From NCBI GenBank assembly GCA_001275005.1, contig JWZX01003378.1:1-30032 (forward strand): 30,032 bases of DNA, read 5' to 3'. The position numbers and the translations under genes are program-made. The DNA comes from Chrysochromulina tobinii (taxonomy: Eukaryota; Haptophyta; Prymnesiales; Chrysochromulinaceae). A model generated the notes under the pieces. That model had not been told where the DNA came from. It saw only the letters and a program-made list of their open reading frames with translations, and made no database searches. Of this stretch, positions 17,901 to 26,757 are shown one piece after another. How positions within the stretch are numbered: position 1 is the stretch's first letter; each line of letters begins with the position of its first letter.

Positions 17901-20900
17901 CGTTCAAGGCGGTTGGAAGGTGGGCGGTTGGAAGAGACCTTTTTTCAGAGCGAGACAGACGAGGATGACGTTGAGCAGAGAATGATCGCACTGGGCGTGT
18001 CGCCGTCGAAAGCTGCGATACCCTTACCTCGCGATGAGGGATATCTGCCCATAGCAGACCGACCAGGAGGAAATGCGGTCGACTCTTGGCTCCTCGACGT
18101 CGCCTCGAACTTTGACGGGCAGCTCGATGTGAACAAGCTGTTTGGCACCCTTTGCTGTGCGCATCGCAAGGATCCGATTGACATTATCATTCAAAACACT
18201 CCCGCGAAGGGATCGCCGACGGTGATCACCACCAAGCTCGAAGAGCCGCAACCAGGCCCGCTGCCACCTCAGCCAGGCCCGCCGCAGCCAGGCCCGCCGC
18301 CGCCGCACCCAGGCCCGCCGCTGCGCCTCATCGACTTCTCCATTCTCGACGGGAGCCGCGCCGAGATCCCTGAGCCCGCCACGGCTGAGCAGACCGCGTC
18401 CGAACAAGAAGCCAGAGAGAGGGCAGCAGCCGAGATTGAAGAGATGGCCGTCCAGACTGGCAAGCAGCTCTGTGCATGGGAGACCGAGGTGGAGGCGGTC
18501 CGTCAACGCATAGCAGACCTGGAGCGCAAGATGGCCAAGGGCGATTCGACCGAGGATGAGCGGCTGGACCTTGCCGGCGCGCAGGAGACGCTCGCGGCTC
18601 TGGAGGCATCTGTCAGGACGGGCAGAGAATTGCAGCAGGCTCAGGCTGAGCTGGCGGCCGAGGCGGCGGCGATCAAGGAGGTTACGCGGCTGCGCGAAGC
18701 TGCACGGCAGCATGCAAAGGCCCAGGCGCTCTGTCGCGCCGCCATCCGCAAGCACGAGTCAGGCGACTGCAAAGGGGCTCTCGGACTGCTCGAGGAGGCA
18801 ATCGGCCTCGACCCGCAGACGCCCAATTATCTCCTGAGGGCGGGCGACATGCATCTGAAGCTCGGGGCGCCCGAGATGGCGCTGGCGATGTACGAGCGCT
18901 GCCAAAAGCTCCTGCTCTCGCCGTACCAATCGACGAGACTCGACCAGAAGCTGACGCTCTCCCGCGCGGCCGCCCTCGGCGGCATGATCGGAAGCGAGGT
19001 CCTCTGCCGCCAAGATGTGAGGAGGGACGAGCTGCAGGAGCTTGCCAAGGTGGAGTCTGTAGAGGATGAGGAGCCTCACGCAGCGCCCGCCTCAATCGCA
19101 GATCAGATCGCGGATCTGATTGCTGCCACGACGCAGCATGCGGTACAAGTGGAGCGTTCGGCGATTGGGAGACATATCTCAGTCTCGATGATGGCGGCGG
19201 CACTCGTACTTGCTGCCGACGACGATGAGCCGCCGACCCCGCCACCACGGTCGGGGCGGCCGCCGCCGTCGCCGGCGCCACCACAGAGTGGCAATGGTGC
19301 AGCCCCTGCCACCGATCCGGCGGCCGAGCCGGCCGCTGTGCCCGAAGCTCCTTCGGGAAGTCAGACCTGGCTCGAATCCTCCTCAGCCGCTATCCTCGCT
19401 GCTTCCTCCTTCCTCGCTGGGGGACTCGCTGCGAACCTCTCACGAGAGCCATCGAAGCCATTAGCAAACCTGAGTAGCCTCAGCTGCGACGGTTGCCATA
19501 GTGCCCTGCTGCTGGACGAGATGGTCCACTCCAATAGCGATTTCAACCTTGACTATTGCCGCGCGTGCTACGCGAGATTGCCCGTCGACATGAGGGAAGG
19601 CCTGTTCGTGCAGCCGGTCAACCAGAGGTGTGGGGTCTGGTTCCATCCCTCGACTGAGCAGGCAATGGAGGCTGAGATTGCCATGGAGGCCGAGTTGAAC
19701 GCAGCGTCCAACGCCGCTCCTTACTCGACCGACCAGCCCGACAAGCCCGGCTTCACAGACTGGAGCAGGCTGCTTCCTCCCAGCCTGCTCGAGACGTTCG
19801 AAGATGATTCCGAGGAGCACGCCGAGATGAACGCCGAGACGAAGGGGATGGTGCGTGCGAAACCGACCCGCGGACAGACGCCGGCACAAGCGGCGCTCGA
19901 GGCGGCGCAGGCCGAGGAGCACGCCGCGATGGAGGCGGTGGCGCGTGCGAAGGCGGCGCGGGAGCGCGCGCGCCAAATGGCCCTCGAGGCCGAGGAGGAG
20001 GAGCTCCGTGCCGAGCGAGCTCTGCGTGAGCAGCAGCAGGCGAAGGCATTGGCGCGCGCGCAGGCGGCGCGTGAGCGCGCGCGCCAGCTCGCTCTCGAGA
20101 CCGAGGAGGCCCGGCATCACGAGGCGGTCAAGGAGGCCGAGAGGCTTGCAGCCGAAGAGGCTGAGGTGCAGGAAAGTGCGCGCGTCGAAGCCGAACGGCA
20201 GCGTTCTGAGGCCGTAAAGGAGGCAGAGGCGGCCGAGCTGGCCAAGGCGGCGGCTGCGGCCGAGGCCGCGGCGGCTGCCGAGACGGCTGCGTCCGCGTCA
20301 GCCCCCATAGGCTCGTTGGCGCCCGCTGCTATGCATTCGCCGTGCCCTGCCTCAGCGGAGGCGACCTCGCCAATGGAGCCCTACGGCATGCAGATGCCCA
20401 CCCCGAGTTCGTGTGGCAAAAGGCTGCAGCAGAAGTCGAAGCCGTTTTGGGAGCTCAAGGAGGAGGAGGCAGCTGAGAAGGTGGGCGCGGTGGCGCAGGA
20501 CGCGTTGGAAGCGAGCCGGGTAGCACAGCTGGCCGAAGTCACAGCCGAGATCGAGAAGTCAGGCGTGCTGGACGGTCTCTCATCTGTTGAGCGGCAGAGC
20601 ATCATCCAGAAGTTGCACGCTGAGATGGATGAGGCCGACGATGACGACGACGAGTTTCTGGATGAGCTGAAGATGCAGCTGCAGGCGAAGCACAAGTCGA
20701 AAGCGGAGGATCTGGCTCCATCATCGGCGCCGCCAGAGGCGCAAAAGTCGACGCGACGCTTTTCGGTGGTGGTACCTGCAAAGCTTCAAGCCGGCGCTAC
20801 GATGAAGACCCTTCTTGATGGTCGAGTTATAAGGCTCATCGTCCCGAGGACGCTGCGTGCCGATCGCATGATCGTGGTTGATGAGACTGGGCAAGTCATT

Positions 20901-21449
20901 GGCAACGGATCCGCCGCATCCGCCGCGCCCATCGCGCCCATCGCGCCTGCCGCGACCACCACGCCAGCCGCGCCCGCGCCCGCCGCACCCACAGCAACGC
21001 CCACAGCCGTAAGGGCGGCTGCAAGGGCGGCCACGGGCTACACCCCGGAGTCTCCGGCCACGCGCCGCAAGCAGATGCGAGCGCCCGGGGCCGCGCGCCA
21101 CTCGCAGATGCGTTGGCTCGAGAAGCGCCTCGAGCAGGTGGAGCTAGAAGTGTGGAAAGACGCGCTTCTGGACAATCCGGAGAGCTTCGATGCGCTTCTG
21201 GAGGAGGCATATGGTGAGCAGCTGGGCTGGAGCGATATGAGTGGCACAGATATGTCCGACACCGAAGGCATCCAAAGCGGTGGCACCAGCCAGCGGAGTA
21301 GAAGGCATCTGGACGATCTGGACGGCTCCGACTCGGAGGCGGAACTGGAGGCTATGCTCGCCGCGGCGATGGCACGCAAGTACGGCGGCGGAATTGCGCG
21401 CTCGAGATCGAGCACTAGAGGTATTCGTGGGCCCGACGTGCTTATCTGA
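14907..21449 (+). CDS. Giant coiled-coil scaffold protein (2180 residues) with ZZ-like, Cys-rich and TPR modules
   Basis: The ATG at 14907 is the first after an in-frame TAA at 14859. Residues about 20-450 are Ala/Glu/Lys/Arg-rich coiled coil with three copies of a roughly 33-residue unit (AEAQLREIERELGEEKMREL; third copy diverged). Residues about 474-524 are a ZZ-like module (NRDRSGMSPIKGIRYHLRG, NYDICQAEYDKL). Two Cys-rich repeats follow at about 795-828 and 851-882 (IYCGR..CGPTCGPACASC; LYCGR..CGPEDGPSCPSC). Further on are a Pro/Gly repeat (QPGPP, about 1114-1140), coiled coil (about 1162-1272), TPR-like helices (about 1272-1338; ALGLLEEAIGLDPQTPNYL), a second CxxC..CxxC module (about 1527-1572; CDGCHSAL..YCRACYARLP), more coiled coil (about 1655-1795), and a paired VPAKLQAGA/VPRTLRADR beta motif (about 1954-1992). 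It is probably a structural scaffold. A 660-codon antisense frame at 15297-17279 is a compositional shadow. Confidence 0.85.
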   Translation: MPLLKVLSLTYGTKKKEPPEEQKKAGQARTTTTHQRLQKQILDEIATEKQETEARRAAVAVEHTRARAVAERLEAQVAEAEEAEAREPAGKAAEAQLREIERELGEEKMRELAEVLRAQRLATQSLYKSILPPGGPPPAPLQGPASRTTKLTHAKSVAGTKAGTPDHAVGPEVVERGGRSGTTSVPVPMTRVEEKQAANAAKAAASAAASAAKSAAKAKAAEEAATARARAAASKQAAEAESARAKAESKAQKVAQKAAAQAAKKAPKMKQEAKPVPATSEEEERLAAAAAREAAAEAQLREIERELGEEKMRELAEELRAQRLATPSPGGYVLTAGAAAKGAREKAAAETPVAEKAAAEKAAAEKAEKAAAEKEAAKTSHAGVGLVAKPEEHLTGASPSAKEAAAEAQLRRIEIELGTEKMRELEKALGLEKLLELGAEMDPEPEPAPAKVKEEVVKLNPTAQATAAPADSINQGFHPSYNRDRSGMSPIKGIRYHLRGQNYDICQAEYDKLHAKEQKLYEAIPPPSTGGGSELLRELERAQGGQKGGYVFTVDGAADVSEQLGVMLSVGDFLTVPLLDAIREEMQVPSSTSNDQLKDALRSQGFLERTSAAPQSRVDVAARKGAEDPAAMGGRENEATIDQSENATFFAPAFANAAEKAPSKTAGAEKTTAEKAAAAGKVAAEKAAAEKAGAEKAAAEKAVKVAADKKARETAATELADENARASKAIGHRSKNRSKKMTSPEGQRKAPRAGEAAKEETTEPVKAKMAPQNDEGAPVALGTDEFAATRHDGRTTIYCGRKFVRDARLSPRCGPTCGPACASCERFLASLVNDEGDAVAFGTSDGWRETLYCGRPKGLSEIPGSDGTCGPEDGPSCPSCRRLLSELTPPYWYKNSRQTTGIDSDGTSAAFPADLLPEEGAFPYDDSDANQIEKAIAELRAMHLPRPPRAPAPPKAAESRLHGRWFDMIVPSYFRSSVDTAVAPVPAPVAPVVASSSSRSRRLEGGRLEETFFQSETDEDDVEQRMIALGVSPSKAAIPLPRDEGYLPIADRPGGNAVDSWLLDVASNFDGQLDVNKLFGTLCCAHRKDPIDIIIQNTPAKGSPTVITTKLEEPQPGPLPPQPGPPQPGPPPPHPGPPLRLIDFSILDGSRAEIPEPATAEQTASEQEARERAAAEIEEMAVQTGKQLCAWETEVEAVRQRIADLERKMAKGDSTEDERLDLAGAQETLAALEASVRTGRELQQAQAELAAEAAAIKEVTRLREAARQHAKAQALCRAAIRKHESGDCKGALGLLEEAIGLDPQTPNYLLRAGDMHLKLGAPEMALAMYERCQKLLLSPYQSTRLDQKLTLSRAAALGGMIGSEVLCRQDVRRDELQELAKVESVEDEEPHAAPASIADQIADLIAATTQHAVQVERSAIGRHISVSMMAAALVLAADDDEPPTPPPRSGRPPPSPAPPQSGNGAAPATDPAAEPAAVPEAPSGSQTWLESSSAAILAASSFLAGGLAANLSREPSKPLANLSSLSCDGCHSALLLDEMVHSNSDFNLDYCRACYARLPVDMREGLFVQPVNQRCGVWFHPSTEQAMEAEIAMEAELNAASNAAPYSTDQPDKPGFTDWSRLLPPSLLETFEDDSEEHAEMNAETKGMVRAKPTRGQTPAQAALEAAQAEEHAAMEAVARAKAARERARQMALEAEEEELRAERALREQQQAKALARAQAARERARQLALETEEARHHEAVKEAERLAAEEAEVQESARVEAERQRSEAVKEAEAAELAKAAAAAEAAAAAETAASASAPIGSLAPAAMHSPCPASAEATSPMEPYGMQMPTPSSCGKRLQQKSKPFWELKEEEAAEKVGAVAQDALEASRVAQLAEVTAEIEKSGVLDGLSSVERQSIIQKLHAEMDEADDDDDEFLDELKMQLQAKHKSKAEDLAPSSAPPEAQKSTRRFSVVVPAKLQAGATMKTLLDGRVIRLIVPRTLRADRMIVVDETGQVIGNGSAASAAPIAPIAPAATTTPAAPAPAAPTATPTAVRAAARAATGYTPESPATRRKQMRAPGAARHSQMRWLEKRLEQVELEVWKDALLDNPESFDALLEEAYGEQLGWSDMSGTDMSDTEGIQSGGTSQRSRRHLDDLDGSDSEAELEAMLAAAMARKYGGGIARSRSSTRGIRGPDVLI
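15181..15276 (+). repeat. 96-bp internal repeat, copy 1
   Basis: Identical to 15790-15885 except one base (T at 15250 against A at 15859). It encodes AAEAQLREIERELGEEKMRE and the following LAEVLRAQRLAT. Confidence 0.9.
15790..15885 (+). repeat. 96-bp internal repeat, copy 2
   Basis: Second copy of the 15181-15276 unit (95 of 96 bases identical), encoding the same stretch with Val changed to Glu. A third, diverged copy begins near 16117. Confidence 0.9.
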
Positions 21450-21854
21450 GGTGGATTGGATGATGGAGTGGACATCGTACATGCAAAGCGGACAGCTTCG
21501 TATTGGTGTGCGCTGAGTTCTGACTAAGTGATAGTCATGATTGTGGGTCCATTCGGTGTCGGTGTCGGTGTGCGTGAGTGTGCTAAACAGTGAAGTGGAT
21601 GTGTGTTCTGACAATAATACTTAGGACGCGCGACGGTGTCGGTGAAGACGCGTCGCCTCGCGTCGCGTCAGTGTCCACATTGCATGCCACACGACATTGT
21701 CCTCTGCGTTCCGCAAAACCACAAAAGGTACTTGTAACGGACGGGATCTACGGAACGGAATGCATGCAGGAACAATCGGGACGGGCGAACATGCCCAATG
21801 CAATGCGACGCGAACGTCGAATTCATTTGTACAGTGCACGCTCGCCTGTAAATT
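21450..21854. other. Convergent intergenic region
   Basis: The 3' regions of the giant scaffold gene and the DMT transporter. I see no gene. There is a short GGTGTC tandem repeat (about 21555-21571). Confidence 0.5.
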
Positions 21855-23046
21855 CTATTTAAAGCCTTCGTTCAAACCTTCGAGTTCCGCAGTATCGCAC
21901 TTGGGTGCCGACTGCGTGCTTCTGCACGCCAAGGGGACGTTGCGACGTCGACGCACCTCCATCTCCGCCAGCGGAGCTATGATGGCAACTAAGATCAAAG
22001 CTGCACCAGAGATCGCCACAGGTGTGGTCGGCTGATCAAGCACAATGACCTGCAGCACGAAGCTCCACATAACATCAATCGAGTGAGAGCGCGCTGGCAA
22101 ACTCAGGGGAATCTCATGGCGATCTCACCTGTAGCACGTAACTCCACACAATCTCACTCGATGAGAGTAGCGCAGTGATCCCAGCCCTGCAACCTCTCAT
22201 CATCTGACCGTAGCCGAGAAGGGTCTGGGCGACCACACCCCAGCCGCCCACGGCCAAGAGACATGGCAAGACCTTGGCCCATGGCGCGAACGAGGAAAAG
22301 CCCAGCTGATCAGCAGAGGGTTGAAGGCAGAGTGGGAGCGTGACGAGCAGGCCGAGCATCGAGTAGAGCAGCATCCATTGTAAAGCATCCATGGAAGTTC
22401 CCGCCTGGCGGACTGTCACGTAGCTCACACTGTTCAGGGCGGAGGACGCGAGCGCAGCCGCCAAACCCCAAACCGGCCGTACGATTGGCAGTGAGGCAGC
22501 GTCAATGCTCCCTTTGAGCGGTTCGTCCTGAACACCCGACGTGTCGCGGAAAAGACCGTTCCCAAGCGCGGTGGCCTCGCCATGAGTGCCACTTGATATG
22601 AGGGTGACACCCGCAGCACTGAGGCAGATTGAGGGGATGCCAGCAATACCGAGAGGTTCATGGAGCCACAAGCGTGCAATGATCAGTGTACCGACCGGGT
22701 ACAAGCCGGAGAGGGCACCGGCATCGCCAAGAGGTGCAAGAGCGGCTCCGATCATGTAAAGAGCAGTGGCGCTCGAAATCGTAGTCCCAGCTGCCAGCCA
22801 GAACAGTTGACCAGACCTCGTCACGGGACGTAATGGCATGCGCTTTGCTGCCATCTGGCAAGCAAACGCCGCAGTCTGCGCACCGAACCGCACGGCTAGC
22901 ACCAGCATCAATGGCGCGCCAGAATCTGTGGCGATACGCACCGTGAGCACAAGAATGCTGTAAACAACGGCGGACACAGTAGTCATACCGTATCCGAGCA
23001 ACGCCTCGCCATCGCCATCCCGAAAGGTGATCTGGCACAATGGCAT
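21855..23046 (-). CDS. EamA/DMT-superfamily transporter, two exons (23046-22129, 22049-21855)
   Basis: Exon 1 runs from the ATG at 23046 to 22129 and exon 2 from 22049 to the TAG at 21855-21857, joined in phase 0 over a 79-base intron. The spliced protein has about 370 residues and ten hydrophobic segments in two five-helix halves, as in EamA/drug-metabolite transporters. Landmarks are LMLVLAVRFG (end of helix 2), LYMIGAALAPLGDAGALSGLYP in the first half, and GITALLSSSEIVWSYVLQ joined to VIVLDQPTTPVAISGAALIL in the second. The substrate cannot be told from sequence; relatives export amino acids or metabolites, or move triose or nucleotide sugars. The C-terminal tail is hydrophilic. Without splicing, exon 1 would stop after VRSP and lose the last helix, which supports the intron. 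Confidence 0.82.
22050..22128 (-). other. 79-bp spliceosomal intron with duplicated 3' end
   Basis: On the minus strand the intron starts CAG|GTGAGATCG and ends GTGCTGCAG|GTCATT. Splicing joins SYVLQ to VIVLDQ. The last roughly 39 bases of the intron resemble the last roughly 38 bases of exon 1: ATGTGGAGCTTCGTGCTGCAG matches GTGTGGAGTTACGTGCTACAG. Confidence 0.85.
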
Positions 23047-23630
23047 TGTGAGCGGCGCGGCGGAGACGCCCCAACCCGGTAATCCGCTCGGCCGAACGTC
23101 ACAGGACGCCGATTCGTGCTCGTGTGTCCCAGTCCGTCCACTTCGTCAATTTGACACATGAGCTCAACACGGCGTCTTCGCACGGGCGTTCACCCGCAAG
23201 ACGCTCAAGATTGCGCTTTTCAAATGTGAGAAATCACCTTCTCAGCCAACTTCACGGCGCGCGCGTGTTCAGGCTGATTTCATCTCCGGTGTTGTGGATT
23301 TTATACCGTGGGTAACAGGCATGGGTATTGATGAGTCTGACTACTGTGCTGGGTTCGTCGATTCGACCCCACTTATATACCGAGACACAACTCACAAGTA
23401 TTAGGAAGTATCAAGTTCGACAGTTGCGCGTGACTTTATGAAAAGACTGGAACCACGTGCGCCGGTCCGTGACCGGACCACGGGCACGGCCCACGTGATC
23501 GCGAAACATAAACCACCACACTAGCGCATTCTCTGTTTCATGACGCAGAGCGCGAGCGGTGCCATGTGGCGACTTGCACATGGTGAGCGCCACAAGATCT
23601 GGAAGACGCGAAACGACGGACTCGCGAATA
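23047..23630. other. Intergenic region between DMT transporter (5') and PAP2 gene (3')
   Basis: No supported gene. It should include the promoter of the DMT gene and the 3' end of the PAP2 gene. A nested palindrome lies at 23454-23497. Confidence 0.45.
23454..23497. repeat. Nested palindrome with outer CACGTG boxes
   Basis: CACGTG is at 23454-23459 and 23492-23497. Between them is a hairpin GGTCCG-TGAC-CGGACC at 23464-23479. CACGTG is the core recognised by bHLH/bZIP factors, but location 3' of one gene and about 400 bases upstream of another leaves the role open. Confidence 0.55.
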
Positions 23631-24536
23631 TCACACGTGCTCGGGTGGCGAGGTGTGGGCGCGACGCTTGTCCGGCACCTCGCCGCCGTGAGCCGCATAA
23701 AGATGGTAATGCGGCACCAAGCCGGCCGACGGCGCCACGAAGCGCAGCCGGTAGGCCGCGTATGCGGCCACGTGCCCGAGGAGCGAGCCGACAAGCACAT
23801 CCTCCCAGTGGTGCCAGTAGTCTGCCACGCGCGAGAGTGCCACGTGCAGCGCCAGCAGCCACGGCAGCGCGACGACGCACAGCTTCCACAGAGCTCCCGA
23901 GCGCCCTGGCGCCTGCACGAGGCGCGCGCCGAGGCAGAGGCTGACGAAACCTAGGCCTGCGAAGCTGAGGGCGGAGTGGCCCGAGGGGAAAGAGCGCCGT
24001 CCCTCCTCGACGACGCTCGCGACGCCCGTGCACACGCCGTTCACGGGCACGCAACGAGCGAGAAAGTCGGGGCGCAGCCGGCCTACCTGCGACTTGACGA
24101 GGCAGACGACAGTGAAGGCGAGGCCTACCGATGAGAGAAGCCCAAGCCACAGCTCAGCAACGAGCCGCATCCGCCCTGCCCCAAGCGCTCGTGGTGGCAT
24201 GGCCAGAGCAAGTACGGCGAGCATGGCGAGCGGCAGGTAGAGGGAGACTCGCCACAGTTGGACGGACGGGTACATTTGGACGTCTGCAGGGGTGTGATGG
24301 TAGGCGATGTTGGGATCTTTCAGCTGTGGCTTAAGCTCGCGCTCAAAGGGTGGCAGCTTATCGGCCCAGGATCCGATGGCCCAGATTCCGACGGTGCAGA
24401 GCCAGTCGCCGACACTCGAACCCCAGCCAGCAGTCTGAGCGCCGTCCGGTGGCTCGCGTTGTAGAAGCGTGCCATCGTCCGATGAGAGCGAGCCATCGCG
24501 GTATTTCATCTCATCGTCCGATTCGCGTGAGCTCAT
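23631..24536 (-). CDS. PAP2-family lipid phosphate phosphatase
   Basis: 301 residues from an ATG at 24536. The three signature motifs are intact: KSQVGRLRP (K..RP), SFPSGHS (PSGH, with the His that helps catalysis) and SRVADYWHHWEDVLVG (SR..H..D, with the nucleophilic His). About five to six hydrophobic helices are visible (LYLPLAMLAVLALAM, LWLGLLSSVGLAFTVV, AGLGFVSLCLGA, LCVVALPWLLAL, VLVGSLLGHVAAYAAY), as in LPP-type phosphatases that dephosphorylate phosphatidate and related lipids at membranes. The N-terminus (about 35 residues) is acidic and Ser-rich. Substrate preference cannot be judged. The gene is intronless and complete. Confidence 0.92.
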   Translation of the reverse strand: MSSRESDDEMKYRDGSLSSDDGTLLQREPPDGAQTAGWGSSVGDWLCTVGIWAIGSWADKLPPFERELKPQLKDPNIAYHHTPADVQMYPSVQLWRVSLYLPLAMLAVLALAMPPRALGAGRMRLVAELWLGLLSSVGLAFTVVCLVKSQVGRLRPDFLARCVPVNGVCTGVASVVEEGRRSFPSGHSALSFAGLGFVSLCLGARLVQAPGRSGALWKLCVVALPWLLALHVALSRVADYWHHWEDVLVGSLLGHVAAYAAYRLRFVAPSAGLVPHYHLYAAHGGEVPDKRRAHTSPPEHV

Positions 24537-25323
24537 CGGATGGCAGAGGATCGTTTGCTCTCAATGTTTTGGTCCGTGCGCCGCGCTGCCGCCGCTGCTG
24601 GTGCCGCCACCGCCGCCGCGACTTGCCTCAGATGCGCCCATGACGACGCTAGGAAACTTCGCCACATAAGCAAGCAATTGAGCAAGCAAGCAAGTGTTGT
24701 TTCGACTAATTAGCTTGCTTGCTTCGCCACACGTCTCGACGCACGACCGTCGGTCCCGATTCACTATGTTGAAACACCATAGGTAATGTTTAGAGTGCTA
24801 CCGCCGGCTTCCCCGCCCCCGTTTGTCGTTTCGTTCGCGTCGGCGCACGCTGAGCTACCGGTACATGGTATTCAAGCACGCACATCTAAGAAACAACAGA
24901 CCACGACACTTGTGACTTGAACTGCTCGCGCAGTCGACTTGACATAGTACCGGATACACTGCGCTCGAGGATACACGCACACTCACGCGGAAGGAGGAGA
25001 CGTGTGACGTGCGGTACCCCCGGCCCCGAGTCCGACGGGACGCCGTAGGTAGCACAAGAACCGCCCCACGACGAAAAGACAACACACGCTACTAGAGCCC
25101 CCAAAGTTAGTCGGACAGATCTAGACTCCGGCGTACACATGTAGTAACAGTACTTTCTTCGTCGCGTCTCTAACATGAAAACTAATCGAAGCTCGCGTTA
25201 CTACGCGCTAAGGAGGAACAGCAGCCGAGGCGCACGCCACCTGAGTTCCCGATGCACATACCGCTTCCGCTCCTCGTGCCCGTCGCTTGCCTGTGTACAG
25301 TGCGTGTCGCCCAATTGAATCAA
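24537..25323. other. Intergenic region upstream of PAP2 and downstream of BTB gene
   Basis: 787 bases without a supported gene. It holds AGCAAGC-type inverted repeats (24681-24725) and should contain the PAP2 promoter. A minus-strand frame at 24886-25176 has one hydrophobic stretch (LTLGALVACVVFSS) but no other support. Confidence 0.45.
24681..24725. repeat. AGCAAGC tetramer repeats forming an inverted repeat
   Basis: AAGCAAGCAAG (24684-24694) pairs with CTTGCTTGCTT (24714-24724) over a 19-base loop. CTTCGCCACA is also repeated directly on both sides (about 24659 and 24722). It lies roughly 150-190 bases upstream of the PAP2 start. Confidence 0.6.
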
Positions 25324-26757
25324 TCAATCGAAGTAGTAGACCGCACACACCTTCTTTTCAAAACCCATCACCCCGCAGTTGAACTTGTAAACCCAGCCTT
25401 CATGTTCCAATGGCCTGTCAGTTGGCAGCTGTTTAGGCGCCTCTGACCCAAACTTTCGTCGTTCGTGCAATGCATAATGATTGTACATCTCGATGCTGTC
25501 TGCCTTGATGCTGTACGTGACCTGCTCGAGCTTGCTCTCTTCGACGACACCCATCGTCTCAGTTATGGGGATGCGCTTGAACCGTCTGAGCTCAGCTCGC
25601 AGTTGCTCGCAATGTGTTACCGCTCCCTTCAGTTGAGCGGTAAGCTCGTTCTGCCTCTTTGCTGCGTCAGCCAAGAGCTCACGGTGGCTCAAGGTGGCGC
25701 GTGTGGCTTCGTCAGCAGCTACCTTGAGCGCCTCGGAGAGCAGCTTGACCTGTAGGGTGTCCGGGATGGTGCTGCCGAGGGCTGTGAATGTGAAGGTGCT
25801 GCCGAGGGCTGAGGCTGACTCGGGGGCGACGGCAATGACGGTTGGCTCTTCAGCGCGCCGACGTTTCTGCCGCTGCACTGTTGCGTTCGCATCCTCCGCC
25901 GCCTCTCTCGCCGCAGCCTTTTCGAGCGTCGGAAGCAGCGAGTCCCGCCAATGGGTGGCGCACGCGTGGGTACAGCGCTCGAACAATGACGACGCGTTCG
26001 GCGGCTTATGCTGCACGGTCAGTTCTATGAGCGTGAGCGCGCTGTCCGGGCTAATGGTGGGCATCATCTCAGGTTTCGTCACCTCGTCGAGGAAGGTACC
26101 GTTGACTGACGCCCCATTCGGGCCGCGGCAGTACTGTACGACGAGCGTGCTGAGCACCTCACTGGGGCACGTGCGATCGGGCGAGCCGACGACACGGCAG
26201 AAGAGTGTCGGCGGCAGCGCCATCAAGTAGTCATCCTTGTCGATCGACGCGGCGCACACGGGGAGTGCAGCGGCTGCAACCTTCTCGAGCGAGTACCGCT
26301 CCGCCTCTGCCAAGTACAGCGATGCATTTGTGCCGCAGAGATCGCCTTGCATGAACTTCGTCACCGCGCAGTAGAGCCGGCGACAACGCAGGTAATTTGC
26401 GAGGTGCAGCAACGCAGTCGCCGTCAGGGAAGTAGCATTCAGCTCACCTGTGTAGGCAAAGTCCAGGTAATGCGGGAAGGCGTCGGCAGCCGTCTCCTCA
26501 AGCTCGAGTGTGGTAGTCTTGCTGATGCCCTCACGCAAATCTCGACCGCCCCCTGTGAAGACGCTCTTGAAATACTCGCTCAGCTGCACGCCAGCAGCTA
26601 GCATGACCTTGTGCACATTAAAGGTCTGCGTCCGAGCTCCGCAGGTGACGATGATTGTCCAATCGGAGAGCGAGCGCTCCGGATCGTCTCGCCAGCTGAG
26701 CCGCTGCGGTTCGCCGTCTTCCGTGGGCACGGAGAACTCACCGAAGTCGAAAGACAT
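25324..26757 (-). CDS. BTB/POZ domain protein
   Basis: I prefer the ATG at 26757 (MSFDFGEFSVPTEDG, 477 residues) to the ATG at 26982. The extra 75 residues are low in recognisable structure, and a promoter-like TTTCACAC lies inside them at 26832-26839. Residues about 30-135 are a BTB/POZ domain: SDWTIIVTCGARTQTFNVHK, VMLAAGVQLSEYFKSVF, YLDFAYTGELNATSL, TALLHLANYLRCRRL. A helical BACK-like part follows. Residues about 360-440 look like coiled coil (LLADAAKRQNELTAQLKGAV), and the C-terminus (WVYKFNCGVMGFEKK) is compact. BTB proteins dimerise and often serve as substrate adaptors of Cullin-3 ubiquitin ligases. No Kelch or MATH partner domain is present, so the target is unknown. Confidence 0.85.
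   Translation of the reverse strand: MSFDFGEFSVPTEDGEPQRLSWRDDPERSLSDWTIIVTCGARTQTFNVHKVMLAAGVQLSEYFKSVFTGGGRDLREGISKTTTLELEETAADAFPHYLDFAYTGELNATSLTATALLHLANYLRCRRLYCAVTKFMQGDLCGTNASLYLAEAERYSLEKVAAAALPVCAASIDKDDYLMALPPTLFCRVVGSPDRTCPSEVLSTLVVQYCRGPNGASVNGTFLDEVTKPEMMPTISPDSALTLIELTVQHKPPNASSLFERCTHACATHWRDSLLPTLEKAAAREAAEDANATVQRQKRRRAEEPTVIAVAPESASALGSTFTFTALGSTIPDTLQVKLLSEALKVAADEATRATLSHRELLADAAKRQNELTAQLKGAVTHCEQLRAELRRFKRIPITETMGVVEESKLEQVTYSIKADSIEMYNHYALHERRKFGSEAPKQLPTDRPLEHEGWVYKFNCGVMGFEKKVCAVYYFD

Noticed and set aside
21855-22100. Separate small gene starting MPARSHSIDVMWSF
   Set aside because: It reads through the intron of the DMT gene; from 22049 on it is exon 2.
23325-23380. 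TGATGA...CTGA resembling C/D box of a small nucleolar RNA
   Set aside because: The boxes are too close, with no terminal stem or guide region visible.
24886-25176. Minus-strand frame with a signal-anchor-like stretch
   Set aside because: One hydrophobic segment only, no homology seen, and the codon pattern does not differ from intergenic DNA.
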